From Chloroflexota bacterium (GTDB lineage Bacteria > Chloroflexota > Anaerolineae > Anaerolineales > UBA4823), in contig JAKOUW010000016.1 in the NCBI GenBank assembly GCA_029782365.1, positions 1 through 64,000 on the forward strand: a stretch of 64,000 bases of DNA, written 5' to 3'. This document shows, piece by piece, positions 1-9,230 of the stretch (the stretch's first letter is position 1; the number at the start of each line of letters is the position of its first letter). The notes under the pieces are model-generated. The model was not told where the DNA came from, did no database searches, and saw only the letters and a list, made by a program, of their open reading frames with translations. Position numbers and translations under genes: made by a program.

Positions 1-2049
1 GCTGGCGGCTGTCTCATGCCAGCGGGCATAGCTGTAGCCCAGGCTGGCCCCGTAGCCGCTGTTCACCCCCGTCAGGTGCATTTTGTCGTTGTAGCTGAAG
101 CTCGTCGCCGGCAGGCAGGTTGCGCCGTCGCTGCCGCACTCCTGCACGCTCAGCAGGGCGCGCTGGTGTACCTGGTTCCTGAGCAGGCTGGGCCACAGCG
201 GCGACGACGTCTGCACGCTGTTGTAGGTAAAAACGTACTGGCGCACCAGCTCGGGATTGGCAAAGGCGGCGTCACCGTCCGGGTTGTGCTCGAGGCGCAC
301 GTCCGTCAGCCAGGCGCCTGTCCAGCCGCCCCCCAGCACGAACAGCGCCCGGTAGTGGTCATTGGCATACCTCACTTCGGAGGGATAGACATCCGTGGTC
401 CAGGTGGCGCTGTGGGTCACGCCCTGGCAGGTTTCTTCCACCGTTTCGTTGACCAGGTTGTAGCTGTAGATCATGCTCACGCCGTACACATTCGTCACGC
501 TGCGCAGCAGCCACTGGTAGGTGGCCGGCATGAACGGGTCATGGCTGCCGCCCTGGTTGGCGCAGCGCCAGGCGCTGTAACCCGGGTACACTGCCTTCTG
601 GCCGCCGGCGCCGAATTCGTATTGGCTGCCCGTGGTGTCCCAGGCCGTCCAGGTGTCGCTGGCTGCGTTGTACTGGATGCGCCAGAAGGATTCGGCGGTG
701 GTGTGGTAGTAGCCGTCCGTACCCTTGAGCAGGGGGCTGTTCAGCCCGCCGGCGCTGAAGGAGAAGGTGTCGTCGGTCTGCGAGTCTTCCGCTCCCAACC
801 CGTGCCAGTCGCGCACGATGGCGCTGGTGTTCAACGACCAGCCCAATCCCACCCAGGCGTTGCCCGTGGCCGCGCTGGCAGCGTCGATGGTCTGGCTGCT
901 GTAATTGAGGGAAAGGCTTGGCTGCAGGCCCCCCGGGCCGGGCGGGACGGACAAGGGGATGGCATAGCTCGCCCCTCCCGTAAACGGCGAGACGGAGTAC
1001 GCCCCCAGGCTGGGCAGGCGCGAGGCCGCCCACGTCCCGGCGTCCAGCGCAGTGAACGAAAAATGCCCCACGTACCCGCTGACCGTATTCCCCTGCGTGT
1101 CCACCTGGCTCGGCCACGCCTCCCAGCGCTGGCTGCTTTCATCCCAGCCCGCCAGGTGCAGGTCGGCTTCGTTGCCCATGATCTCCCCTTCTTCATACCC
1201 GATTTGCACCCACACCGGCTGGCTAAACTGGTGCAGCGCCTGCTTGCTCCCCTGCTCTTGCATTTGAATGTCGTACACCGGCCCGCCGGGATGCGCCGCC
1301 GGCAGCTCCCCGGCCTTAGCCTTGCGCACCGTCACCTGCACCGCCTGGCTCGCCAGCCCCGCCAGCGCCTGCGCCTCGAAGGCGATCTTCACCCCGCCGG
1401 CTTTGCTCTCCACCACCCGGCTCTGCCCCGGCTGCACCAGGCTTTGCCATTCCTGCGCCAGCACCAGCCCGCCCTGCCCCACCACCTGGCCTTTCTGCTG
1501 CAGCTCGCCGCAGATGTACAGGCTGTCTTGCCCTGAACTGGCGGCGCTAACTAACCCCAGCTTACCGGCGGTTTCCCCTGCCAGCGCCAGGCGCAGTTCG
1601 CCGCTTTTGGGATCGTAGCCCTGCGTCTCCTGGGGTGTGACGTCTGGCGGCAGCCGCAGCACGAGCGTGTCGGGCGCGGCTTTGCCCGCCTCGCTCTCCC
1701 AGGCCAGCGTGAAAGCCTGCCCGGCGGTAACCACCACCACAGAGGCGGAGAGTTGGAGACTGGCCGGCAGGCTGTCGCCGGGCGGGAGCGGGGTGGAGGA
1801 GGGAAGTGGAGTAGGTGAGACCGACAGGGTAGCAGTCAGGATGGGTGTAACCATGACGGTGGGCGTCATAACAGGCGTTGCGCTCGGCTGTGCGGTGGCT
1901 GGGGCCGTCGGCGAGGCGGTGACGGTATCGGTCGGTTTGACGGTGGCGCTCGGCTCCGCGGCTGCCGAGGCGGGCTGCGCCTTCGGCGGCAAGTTGAGGC
2001 TGTTGAACAGGATGGCGAGGAACACAAGGAAACGGATCTGGCGCTGCAT
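1..2049 (-). CDS. SpvB/RHS-like secreted protein, C-terminal part beyond the window
   Basis: The frame is open for 683 codons from an ATG at 2049 to the left edge, so the C-terminus is missing. The start follows an AAGGGTGG ribosome site. The protein has a signal peptide (residues 1-30), then a Thr/Pro-rich linker of about 60 residues typical of Chloroflexota surface proteins, a beta-rich region, and from about residue 350 a stretch matching the N-terminal SpvB domain of Tc/RHS toxins (GAYSVSPFTGGASYAIPL, then PPGPGGLQPSLSLNYSS). The following YEFGAGG and SVTNVYG-type segments fit RHS/YD-repeat shells, which usually encapsulate a variable C-terminal payload. The payload is not visible, so the toxic or adhesive role is inference. 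Long open frames on the other strand here are shadows. Confidence 0.8.
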   Translation of the reverse strand, partial: MQRQIRFLVFLAILFNSLNLPPKAQPASAAAEPSATVKPTDTVTASPTAPATAQPSATPVMTPTVMVTPILTATLSVSPTPLPSSTPLPPGDSLPASLQLSASVVVVTAGQAFTLAWESEAGKAAPDTLVLRLPPDVTPQETQGYDPKSGELRLALAGETAGKLGLVSAASSGQDSLYICGELQQKGQVVGQGGLVLAQEWQSLVQPGQSRVVESKAGGVKIAFEAQALAGLASQAVQVTVRKAKAGELPAAHPGGPVYDIQMQEQGSKQALHQFSQPVWVQIGYEEGEIMGNEADLHLAGWDESSQRWEAWPSQVDTQGNTVSGYVGHFSFTALDAGTWAASRLPSLGAYSVSPFTGGASYAIPLSVPPGPGGLQPSLSLNYSSQTIDAASAATGNAWVGLGWSLNTSAIVRDWHGLGAEDSQTDDTFSFSAGGLNSPLLKGTDGYYHTTAESFWRIQYNAASDTWTAWDTTGSQYEFGAGGQKAVYPGYSAWRCANQGGSHDPFMPATYQWLLRSVTNVYGVSMIYSYNLVNETVEETCQGVTHSATWTTDVYPSEVRYANDHYRALFVLGGGWTGAWLTDVRLEHNPDGDAAFANPELVRQYVFTYNSVQTSSPLWPSLLRNQVHQRALLSVQECGSDGATCLPATSFSYNDKMHLTGVNSGYGASLGYSYARWHETAAS

Positions 2050-2097
2050 GAATGACCACCCTTTTCGGTATTCTGCGTGGGTTGTTCTTCAGTATTT

Positions 2098-2127
2098 ATT
2101 GTACATTTTTTTTTTTTTCAATTTCAA
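2098..2127 (-). promoter_or_regulatory. Promoter of the SpvB-like gene with an A13 spacer
   Basis: On the minus strand a TTGAAA -35 element (2122-2127) and a TACAAT -10 element (2098-2103) are separated by 18 nt that include an uninterrupted run of 13 A (2106-2118 as T on the plus strand). The predicted transcript start lies about 40 nt before the ATG at 2049. Homopolymers inside promoter spacers are a classic phase-variation device, so the run may modulate expression. Confidence 0.5.
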
Positions 2128-2238
2128 GTGTCATTTGTCATGTCTTTTCAACTTTTCCAGCAGCCCTCAGCTTTCTGCCAATAACCAGCCTTTCCACCAG
2201 TTTCATGATACAGCCGCCAGCGCTCCTCTGCGATGCGT

Positions 2239-2244
2239 TATAAT
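2239..2244 (+). promoter_or_regulatory. -10 element for the MOSC gene
   Basis: A perfect TATAAT lies 27 nt before the ATG at 2272. No good -35 element is visible at the usual distance. Confidence 0.35.
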
Positions 2245-2271
2245 CAGTTCTCACCATCTGAAAGGAGTGCC

Positions 2272-2910
2272 ATGCAGTTAATCAGCGTCAACCTGGGCGT
2301 GGAGCGCCCGTTCAACAACCAGACCGGCAAAACGGGCATCTATAAATTTCCCAGCGCTCAGCCCGTGGCAGTCGGACCGCTCGGCCTGCAGGGCGACGCC
2401 GTGTGCGACCAGAAGAACCACGGCGGGCCGGACCAGGCGGTGTACGTGTATGGGAGCGGCGATTATGAATGGTGGGCGCAGGAGCTGGGCAGAAACCTGG
2501 AGCCCGGCGCCTTTGGCGAAAACCTGACCATCAGCGGCCTGGAGAGCGCCGGGTTCAACATCGGCGACATCCTGCAGATGGGGGCGGTGCGCCTGCAGGT
2601 CAGCGCGCCGCGCATCCCGTGCAGCACCTTCGCGGCGCGCATGGACGATCCCCTGTTCGTCAAGCGCTTCCGGCGCGCCGGGCGCCCGGGCCTGTACTGC
2701 CGGGTGCTCACCCCGGGCATCCTGCAGGCAGGCGAGGCCGTGACGGTCGAACGCTACACCAGCCCGACGCTGAGCATCGCCGCCATGTTCGAAGAATATT
2801 ACGACCGCACCCTGGAGGCGGCCGCCATCCGCCGCCAGCTCGCGGCGCCGATTGCGGCGCGCGCCCGCGCCCAGATGGAGGCCGCCCTGGCCAAACGCCT
2901 GGAGCGCTGA
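2272..2910 (+). CDS. MOSC domain protein (YiiM-like)
   Basis: 212 residues. The ATG at 2272 follows a strong GAAAGGAG ribosome site, so I prefer it to upstream in-frame starts. The protein fits the MOSC family (molybdenum cofactor sulfurase C-terminal domain), YiiM branch: N-terminal MQLISVNLGVER, the KNHGGPDQAVYVY stretch, PGAFGENLTISGL, and the conserved cysteine in RIPCSTFAARM that would carry sulfide or bind the cofactor. YiiM-type proteins reduce N-hydroxylated compounds with a molybdenum cofactor. The C-terminal 50 residues form an amphipathic helical tail. The gene stands alone; its link to the molybdenum genes further right is only thematic. Confidence 0.85.
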   Translation: MQLISVNLGVERPFNNQTGKTGIYKFPSAQPVAVGPLGLQGDAVCDQKNHGGPDQAVYVYGSGDYEWWAQELGRNLEPGAFGENLTISGLESAGFNIGDILQMGAVRLQVSAPRIPCSTFAARMDDPLFVKRFRRAGRPGLYCRVLTPGILQAGEAVTVERYTSPTLSIAAMFEEYYDRTLEAAAIRRQLAAPIAARARAQMEAALAKRLER

Positions 2911-2980
2911 GCCGCCTCACCCAAACGGGTACTCTTTGGCCCGGGCCGCAAGAACCGCTCCCCAGAAAACCTGCGCGTGC

Positions 2981-2986
2981 TATAAT
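2981..2986 (+). promoter_or_regulatory. Extended -10 element before the ATP-grasp operon
   Basis: TGCTATAAT (TATAAT at 2981-2986) precedes the ATG at 3013 by 26 nt, fitting an extended -10 promoter for the three-gene operon that follows. Confidence 0.45.
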
Positions 2987-3012
2987 TTTCCAATTGCGAA
3001 AGCGAGCGTGGC

Positions 3013-4467
3013 ATGGCGGCAGGCAGCGTCCTCGATACACCCTATGATCTGAACCAGTTCTACGACGAAATGTTCGCCGCGCCGGACAGCCCGCGCCCGC
3101 ACTACTGCGACCTGCACGAACAGCTCAAACGCATGACCGGCAAAGATTTCGACGAGCGCCGGCGCGTGGCCGACGCCGCCTTTCTCTACCAGGGCATCAC
3201 CTTCACGGTGTACGGCCAGGAAGAAGGCATCGAACGCATCTTCCCCTTCGACCTGGTGCCGCGCATCATTCCTCAGCACGAATGGGCGCACCTGGAAAAA
3301 GGCCTCACCCAGCGTGTGACGGCCCTCAACCAGTTCCTGTACGATATTTACCACGAACAGCGCATCCTGCGCGAAAAGCGCATCCCGCCGGAGCTGGTGT
3401 TCAGCGCGCGCCATTTTCGCCGCGAGATGATGAACATCACCCCGGCGCGCGGTGTGTACGCCCACATCGTCGGCACGGATATCGTGCGCGGCGGGGACGG
3501 CGAGTATTACGTGCTGGAAGACAACCTGCGCTCGCCCTCCGGCGTCAGCTACATGCTGGAAAACCGCGCCGTGATGAAGCGCACCTTCCCCGAGCTGTTC
3601 GCCCGCTACGGCGTGCTGCCGGTGGAGCATTATCCCCAGGAACTTTTGAGAACGCTGCGCTCGGTCGCCCCGCAGGGCTTCGCCGACGCCACGGTCGTCC
3701 TGCTCACCCCTGGCATTTACAACTCGGCTTATTTCGAGCACACCTTCCTGGCGCGCCAGATGGGCATCGAGATCGTCGAAGGCCGCGACCTGATCGCCCA
3801 CAACAACAAAATCTACATGCGCACCACGCGCGGCCTGCAGCTGGTGGACGTGATCTACCGGCGCATCGACGACGATTATCTCGACCCGCTGGCTTTCCTC
3901 AAAGACAGCTCGCTGGGCGTGGCTGGCCTGCTCAACGCTTACCAGGCGGGCAACGTCACCCTGGCCAACGCCATCGGCACCGGCGTGGCCGACGATAAGG
4001 CGGTGTACGCCTATGTGCCCGAGATGATTCGTTTTTACCTGGGCGAAGAGCCGGTCTTAAACAACGTGCCCACCTACGTTGGTGTGCGCCCGGACGACTG
4101 CCAGTACATGCTCGAACACACCGGCGAGCTGGTGATCAAGGCGGTCAACGAAAGCGGCGGCTACGGCATGTTGATCGGCCCGCACTCCAGCCAGGCCGAG
4201 CAGCAGGCTTTCCGCCAAAAAATCCGCGCCAACCCGCGCAATTACATCGCCCAACCCACCCTGGCGCTCAGCCGCCATCCTACCCTGCTGGACAATGAGC
4301 TGTACGGCTGTCACATCGACCTGCGCCCGTACACCTTGTTTGGCGACAAAATCACGGTGGTGCCGGGCGGCCTGACGCGGGTGGCCCTGCGCAAAGGCTC
4401 GCTGGTGGTGAACTCGTCACAGGGCGGCGGCAGTAAAGACACCTGGGTGCTGCGGGACGGGGCGTAA
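3013..4467 (+). CDS. Circularly permuted ATP-grasp protein
   Basis: 484 residues, matching the CP-ATP-grasp family (formerly DUF404/DUF407): N-terminal YDEMF, then a central [20 protein letters not shown] stretch and a [14 protein letters not shown] nucleotide-binding loop. The ending [13 protein letters not shown] is typical of the family. Such proteins are predicted amide ligases using ATP to join carboxylates and amines, but no substrate is established. The gene is followed after 11 nt by the alpha-E gene and then by a transglutaminase-like gene, the classic conserved trio predicted to make and trim a small peptide or peptide tag. Confidence 0.88.
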   Translation: MAAGSVLDTPYDLNQFYDEMFAAPDSPRPHYCDLHEQLKRMTGKDFDERRRVADAAFLYQGITFTVYGQEEGIERIFPFDLVPRIIPQHEWAHLEKGLTQRVTALNQFLYDIYHEQRILREKRIPPELVFSARHFRREMMNITPARGVYAHIVGTDIVRGGDGEYYVLEDNLRSPSGVSYMLENRAVMKRTFPELFARYGVLPVEHYPQELLRTLRSVAPQGFADATVVLLTPGIYNSAYFEHTFLARQMGIEIVEGRDLIAHNNKIYMRTTRGLQLVDVIYRRIDDDYLDPLAFLKDSSLGVAGLLNAYQAGNVTLANAIGTGVADDKAVYAYVPEMIRFYLGEEPVLNNVPTYVGVRPDDCQYMLEHTGELVIKAVNESGGYGMLIGPHSSQAEQQAFRQKIRANPRNYIAQPTLALSRHPTLLDNELYGCHIDLRPYTLFGDKITVVPGGLTRVALRKGSLVVNSSQGGGSKDTWVLRDGA

Positions 4468-4478
4468 GGAAGGGGCGC

Positions 4479-5480
4479 ATGCTGTCGAGAGTCGCCGAGT
4501 CGCTGTATTGGATGGCGCGCTACATCGAGCGGGCCGAAGACCTGACCCGCCTGCTGGCGGTCAACTTCAACGCCCTGCTGGACACCCAGCCGGCCGACGC
4601 CCGCCAGGGCTGGCAGCCGCTGGTGAACATCACCGGCGACGAGCAGTTGTTCGTCGAGGCGTTCAGCGAAGCGCAGGCCGAGCCGGTGATCGAATTCCTG
4701 CTCTGGTACCCGCTCAACCCCAACGCGGTCAGCGCCTGCATCAACCGGGCGCGCGAGAACGCCCGCAGTGTGCGCGAACAGATCAGCAGCGAGATGTGGG
4801 AGCAGATCAACCGGCTGTACTTCCTGGCGCGCGACACCAGCCGGGCCGAGGTGCTGGCCAATCCCAGCGAGTTCTTCCGCCAGGTGCGCGACGGCTCGCA
4901 GGCTTTCCAGGGCATCACCGCCGCCACCCTCACCCACGGCGAGCCGTACCATTTCATCCGGTTGGGACTGCACCTGGAGCGCGCCGATAAAACCGCCCGC
5001 ATCCTGGGCGCCAAGTACCAGTACATCAACCAGTTAGCGCGCAATTCCGCCGAAACTTCCCTGCAGTTAATCGCCCTCTTGCGCTCGTGCAGCGCCTTCG
5101 AGCCCTTCCGCCGGGCCGCCAGGGGCGAGATGGATATCGAGCTGGTGGTCAATTACCTGCTGCTCGACCGCGCCTTTCCACGCGCCGTGCTGTTCTGCCT
5201 GAACCAGGGCCTGGGCGCCCTGGACTCCCTGGGCGGCGGCCAGCCCGAGCTGCAGCGGGCGGCCAACCCGCGCCGCGCCCTGGGACGCATCGCCGCCGAC
5301 CTGGAATACCTGGACATTCACGAGATTTTGGCTGATAAAATGGACCCATTCTTAAATCAACTGCTGGTGCGCCTGAACGCAGTGGGCGATGAGATCGCCC
5401 GCGCCTATTTCACCACGCGGGTAATCCTGCCGGACAGCCGCCCCCAGCAGCAGCAACAGCAGCAGTCCAGGATCGAGTAG
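4479..5480 (+). CDS. Alpha-E domain protein (DUF403)
   Basis: 333 residues, nearly all helical. The N-terminus [20 protein letters not shown] is the signature of the alpha-E family. Further family-like stretches are the ARDTSR and [18 protein letters not shown] segments. The protein ends in a short glutamine run, QQQQQQQ. The biochemical role is unknown, but the family is nearly always encoded beside CP-ATP-grasp and transglutaminase genes, as here, and is thought to act with the ATP-grasp ligase. Gap to the upstream gene is 11 nt and to the next gene 10 nt, consistent with one operon. Confidence 0.88.
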   Translation: MLSRVAESLYWMARYIERAEDLTRLLAVNFNALLDTQPADARQGWQPLVNITGDEQLFVEAFSEAQAEPVIEFLLWYPLNPNAVSACINRARENARSVREQISSEMWEQINRLYFLARDTSRAEVLANPSEFFRQVRDGSQAFQGITAATLTHGEPYHFIRLGLHLERADKTARILGAKYQYINQLARNSAETSLQLIALLRSCSAFEPFRRAARGEMDIELVVNYLLLDRAFPRAVLFCLNQGLGALDSLGGGQPELQRAANPRRALGRIAADLEYLDIHEILADKMDPFLNQLLVRLNAVGDEIARAYFTTRVILPDSRPQQQQQQQSRIE

Positions 5481-5490
5481 AATTCGTCTT

Positions 5491-6285
5491 ATGCGCCTGC
5501 GCATCGAACATACCACCACTTTCACCTACGACCAGCCGGTCAGCGAGGCCTATACCGAAATGCGCCTGCGGCCGCTGGACGACAACGGCCAGCACTGCCT
5601 GGCCTTTTCCTTGATCACCGAGCCGCGCGACGAAACCTTGCGCTATAAGGACCGCTTTGGCAACGATGTGCGCCATTTCGACGTCATCCAGCCGCACCAG
5701 AAGTTGGTGGCGGCAGCCAGGAGTGAAGTGCTCACGCCGGAGGAATTTTTCCAGCCGCTCGACGCGCTCTCACCGCTGGATGAGTACGATTTCCTGGCTG
5801 AGAGCCATTTCGCCCCGCTCAGTGAGGAAATCCAGGCCTTTGCCGCCGGGTATGCGCACCCCGGCGATGGGCGCGCCAGCGCCATGGCGCTGATGCAGGC
5901 GATATTCGAGCAGTTGATCTACGAAAAAGGCGCCACCGATGTGACCACCACCGCCCAGCAGGTGCTTGTCCTGCGCCATGGGGTGTGCCAGGACTTTTCG
6001 CACCTGATGCTGGCGGCCTGCCGCTCGCAGGGCATCCCCGCCCGCTACGTCAGCGGCTACCTGCACAACAACGGGCACACCGCCGCTTCGCACGCCTGGG
6101 TGGATGTGTACCTGCCGGGCCAGGGCTGGATTTCACTCGATCCGACGCACAACTGCCTGCAGACCGGGCAGTATGTGCGCGTGGCCATTGGGCGCGATTA
6201 CGGCGATGTGCCGCCGACGCGCGGCATCTTTGTCGGCAGCGCCAGGGAGACGATGGAGGTCTCTGTGAAGGTCAGCGTCTTGTAG
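5491..6285 (+). CDS. Transglutaminase-like cysteine protease
   Basis: 264 residues. The N-terminal about 80 residues form the bacterial transglutaminase N-domain (MRLRIEHTTTFTYDQPVSEA). The catalytic core follows, with cysteine in RHGVCQDFSHLMLAACRSQG, histidine in SHAWVDVYLPGQGW and aspartate in SLDPTHN, so the triad is complete. It closes the CP-ATP-grasp/alpha-E trio and is probably a peptidase or amidase acting on the ligase product. No clear ribosome site precedes the ATG, but a TAGAAT element sits 7 nt upstream, which would allow an additional leaderless transcript. Confidence 0.88.
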   Translation: MRLRIEHTTTFTYDQPVSEAYTEMRLRPLDDNGQHCLAFSLITEPRDETLRYKDRFGNDVRHFDVIQPHQKLVAAARSEVLTPEEFFQPLDALSPLDEYDFLAESHFAPLSEEIQAFAAGYAHPGDGRASAMALMQAIFEQLIYEKGATDVTTTAQQVLVLRHGVCQDFSHLMLAACRSQGIPARYVSGYLHNNGHTAASHAWVDVYLPGQGWISLDPTHNCLQTGQYVRVAIGRDYGDVPPTRGIFVGSARETMEVSVKVSVL

Positions 6286-6287
6286 GC

Positions 6288-7139
6288 TTACAGGTCGCGG
6301 CGCGAGAAAATGCGGATGGCGGCGGCCAGCGCCAGCATGACATACACCGCGGCGTAGACGACCATCAGCGTGCTGGGCACCGAGATGGTGGCGAAGGGCG
6401 ACATACCCAGGGCGGCGGAGAGCGGCGACTGCATCTCGTAGGAGGCGCGCCGCCACAGCGCTTCGCTGGGGATGATCAGGCTGGTGACGATGCCCACTTT
6501 CACCGCCGCGGGGTACTGCATCAGCGAGCCGAACTGCTCGATCCAGCCGCCAATGAACGCCAGGCCCCACATGCCGAACACCACGCCGCCGGTCGCCAGG
6601 CCCGGCAGCAGGCTGGAGCAGGCCAGCGCCAGCGTCATGATCAACAGGGCTTCCAGGTAGATCAGGCCAAAGCCGAGCATGAAGCGCGGCGGAGTGTAAG
6701 CGGTCTGCAGCCAGACGCTCAGCAGTACGCCGCCCGCCATCAATATGGTATACAACAGCAGCAGGCCGGCAAAACCCAGCCACTTGCCCAGCACGACATC
6801 CGAGCGGCGGATGGGCTTGGTGACCACGGTCTGGATGATGCCAGAAGAGATGTCGCCCGCCAGCGTGTCGGCGCCCAGCAGGGCGCCCATGGCGATCGCC
6901 AGGAATGTAACCGTGTACAGGCCCGCCTGGATCAAGACATTGGTGCCCTCGCCCTGGATCATGCGGCCCAGCGTCTGGCTGGAGCGGGCGGCCGAAGCGT
7001 AGGCGTTGGTGATCACCAGGTGAAAACCAATCGAAAAGATGAGCAGGAAACACACCCCCAGCACCAGGCCGGTGATGATGATCTTGCGGCGCAGGGCTTC
7101 CTGGAAAGTCATGCGCGCCAGGACCCATATTTTCTTCAT
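6288..7139 (-). CDS. ABC-2 type transporter permease
   Basis: 283 residues with about six membrane segments. The cytoplasmic N-terminus (KKIWVLARMTFQEALRRKI) and the GALLGADTLAGDISSGIIQT loop are typical of ABC-2 permeases that work with NatA-like ATPases. The start overlaps the stop of the ATPase gene upstream (ATGA), so the two are translationally coupled. The substrate is unknown. The 3' end lies 2 nt from the end of the convergent transglutaminase gene. Confidence 0.85.
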   Translation of the reverse strand: MKKIWVLARMTFQEALRRKIIITGLVLGVCFLLIFSIGFHLVITNAYASAARSSQTLGRMIQGEGTNVLIQAGLYTVTFLAIAMGALLGADTLAGDISSGIIQTVVTKPIRRSDVVLGKWLGFAGLLLLYTILMAGGVLLSVWLQTAYTPPRFMLGFGLIYLEALLIMTLALACSSLLPGLATGGVVFGMWGLAFIGGWIEQFGSLMQYPAAVKVGIVTSLIIPSEALWRRASYEMQSPLSAALGMSPFATISVPSTLMVVYAAVYVMLALAAAIRIFSRRDL

Positions 7140-8053
7140 AAGCCGCCGTCCTTGCCCACCGTCTCGATGAAAATATCCTCCAAGGAAAGACGGTTGGGGA
7201 CGATGGCATACACCGCCGCCCCGCTTTCCACCAGGTAGCGGTTGATCTCGGGCAGATCGGCTTCCGAACGGATGGTCATGGTCAGGTGCTCGCCGTCAGG
7301 CTGCACCTGGCTGCTCCAGCGCGCCAGGCCGCCGAGCATCTCGGGCGTGAGGCCGGCGGCGCGAATATTCACGATGGAAAGGTTCTGCTCCAGCGCCGCC
7401 ATCTCCAGCACCTTGATCACCTCGCCGTGGCGGATGAAGGCCACCCGGTCGCAGGTGACTTCGATCTCACTCAACAGATGCGAGTTGAGGAAGACGCAGG
7501 TGCCCTGCTGGCGCAGTTCGCGGATCAGGTCGCGCACCAGGCGGCGGCCCACCGGGTCCAGGCCGGAGGTGGGTTCGTCCAGGAAAACCAGCTCCGGCCG
7601 GTTGAGCAGGGCCTGGGCCAGGCCGATGCGCTGCAGCATGCCCTTGGAAAACGTGCGCAGCAGTTTGTCGCGAAACTCGCTCAGCCCGACCCGCTCCAGC
7701 AATTCCGCCTGGCGTCCCGCCAGGTCGTGCGCCGGCATGCCGAGCAGCTCACCGTGCAGGCGCAGGAACTCGGCGGCGGTCAGCCAGTCTTGAAAGCGAA
7801 AATGCTCGGGCAGAAAGCCGATGCGCGCCAGAGCCTGGCGGTCGCCGATCGGCTTACCGAGCAGTTCGGCCGTGCCCGAGGTCGGCGACACCAACCCCAG
7901 CAGCATCTTGATCGAGGTGGTTTTGCCAGCGCCGTTGGGGCCGAGGAAGCCAAACACCTCACCCGGCTGTACCTGCAGGGTGAGGCCTTTGACTGCCGGC
8001 CGTTCGCCAAACACTTTGCGCAGGCCGGCAGTGGTGATCGCAGCGACGCTCAT
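7136..8053 (-). CDS. ABC transporter ATP-binding protein
   Basis: 305 residues. Walker A is GPNGAGKTT, the ABC signature is the variant TFSKGMLQRIGLAQ (family usual LSGGQ), and Walker B is LVFLDEPTSGLDP with the H-loop in LNSHLLSE. The C-terminal 85 residues form the regulatory extension seen in NatA/CcmA-type exporters. It pairs with the downstream permease and is 7 nt after the anti-sigma factor gene, so the exporter is probably part of that sigma factor regulon. Confidence 0.9.
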   Translation of the reverse strand: MSVAAITTAGLRKVFGERPAVKGLTLQVQPGEVFGFLGPNGAGKTTSIKMLLGLVSPTSGTAELLGKPIGDRQALARIGFLPEHFRFQDWLTAAEFLRLHGELLGMPAHDLAGRQAELLERVGLSEFRDKLLRTFSKGMLQRIGLAQALLNRPELVFLDEPTSGLDPVGRRLVRDLIRELRQQGTCVFLNSHLLSEIEVTCDRVAFIRHGEVIKVLEMAALEQNLSIVNIRAAGLTPEMLGGLARWSSQVQPDGEHLTMTIRSEADLPEINRYLVESGAAVYAIVPNRLSLEDIFIETVGKDGGL

Positions 8054-8060
8054 CTGCGGT

Positions 8061-9230
8061 TCAGGGCAGAGCGCCGGCGAGCTGTAGCGCCTGCTGAGAG
8101 TTGGTGCCCAGGCCGCTGAAGGTGTAGAGGATGCCGTTCTTCACCCAGATCAGAGCGAACTGCGGCGCATCATCGGCCGGGCGCTGGATCAGGGTGCCGG
8201 TCACCCCGTCGACGCTGACCTGTTTGTAGGTGGCGGCGTTCTTGGGGATCGGCACGACCAGAGTCGAAGTCCAATCGACGCTGTGGGTGTAGGCGGCGGC
8301 CTGCTCAGGGCTCATACCGGTGAATTCCAGGCCGATCTGCGCCAGTTGGGCAACATCCAGTTCTGCGGGGGCGTTGACAGTGGGGCTGGGAAGCTGAACG
8401 AAGATCAGACAGTCGGGATAGCGGCGGCCGGGGATGGGGCCGTCGTTCGCCCCGGCGCCTTCCGCCTGAGGCTGCGGGCAGGCGCCGTAGGCAGCGGAGA
8501 CGGAGGCCGGGATGCTGACCGTAATCTCAGCGCCGTCAACCGACGCCGGCAGGGCCAGGTCGGTGCGGCCGGCCTCGTTGAGCAGCGCCTGGGCCTTGGC
8601 GCGATCCACCGTGATGGTAAAGCCGGCCGCGCTGGTGACGTAGATTTGCGAGGGTTTGGCGCCCTGCGGCAGGCGCACGTTGAAGCCGGCCTGCTGGCTG
8701 GCGCTGGCCGCATCCGCGGCAGGCGTAATCGTTTCGCTGCCGTTGGTCAGCTTTACGGAGCTGGAAATCAGGCCGGATAACTGCTTGCCCAGGGCGTCAT
8801 TGCCGGTGAGCTGGGTCAGACCGGTGAAATCGACTGGCAGGACCTGCACCTGCTGGACGCGGAACAGGTTGAGCAGTTGGTCGGCCATGGCGCGCGTGCC
8901 CGGAAAAGCGAGCAGCAGAGCCAGGATGACCACGACAGCCGCGGCGTAGCGCACGGCGGGGATAGCAAACCATTTTCGTAGCATTGGGATCTCCTTTTGA
9001 TTGTTGATTTGATCGTTAAAACGCCTCCAGGCAGCCTGGTGGGCAGAAAGCGGCGCAGGCGAGGAAGCCGCCAGGAAATTCAGCCGGCGGCTGGTTTGCG
9101 CCTGAAGAGTCTGCAGGCCGCGCTGGCGCGCCTGGCAAGCGGCGCAGGACTGCAAATGCTGAGCTTGCCGGGCGTCCAGCTCTCCGTCCAGGGCGGCGCG
9201 CAGTTCGGATTCGGACAGGTGAAGGTTCAT
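8061..9230 (-). CDS. Anti-sigma factor with zinc finger and extracytoplasmic sensor domain
   Basis: 389 residues. The N-terminal 45 residues hold a zinc-finger anti-sigma motif (HLQSCAAC, with an upstream SESELRAALDGELDA helix). One membrane segment follows near residues 90-115 (YAAAVVVILALLLAF). The remaining 270 residues would lie outside and look like a DUF4367-type beta domain (VDGVTGTLIQRPADDAPQFALIWVKNG). It is translationally coupled to the sigma factor (overlap of 4 nt), the normal arrangement for a sigma/anti-sigma pair. The signal sensed is unknown. Confidence 0.82.
   Translation of the reverse strand: MNLHLSESELRAALDGELDARQAQHLQSCAACQARQRGLQTLQAQTSRRLNFLAASSPAPLSAHQAAWRRFNDQINNQKEIPMLRKWFAIPAVRYAAAVVVILALLLAFPGTRAMADQLLNLFRVQQVQVLPVDFTGLTQLTGNDALGKQLSGLISSSVKLTNGSETITPAADAASASQQAGFNVRLPQGAKPSQIYVTSAAGFTITVDRAKAQALLNEAGRTDLALPASVDGAEITVSIPASVSAAYGACPQPQAEGAGANDGPIPGRRYPDCLIFVQLPSPTVNAPAELDVAQLAQIGLEFTGMSPEQAAAYTHSVDWTSTLVVPIPKNAATYKQVSVDGVTGTLIQRPADDAPQFALIWVKNGILYTFSGLGTNSQQALQLAGALP

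Noticed and set aside
16..1536. Plus-strand open frame of 506 codons
   Set aside because: Antisense to the SpvB-like gene, which has signal peptide, linker and recognisable domain; the plus-strand translation is rich in Ala/Arg/His/Val with no domain and reflects high GC.
2980..3801. Minus-strand open frame of 273 codons
   Set aside because: Lies opposite the well-conserved ATP-grasp gene; composition is typical of a shadow frame.
4311..5152. Minus-strand frames opposite the ATP-grasp and alpha-E genes
   Set aside because: No motifs, no ribosome sites, and the sense genes are clearly recognisable families.
5985..7238. Plus-strand open frame of 417 codons across the transglutaminase end and ABC permease
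   Set aside because: Spans two real genes on opposite strands; Gln/Arg/Ala/His-rich translation without domains.
7286..8119. Plus-strand frame opposite the ABC ATPase
   Set aside because: The minus strand carries all ABC motifs; this frame has none.
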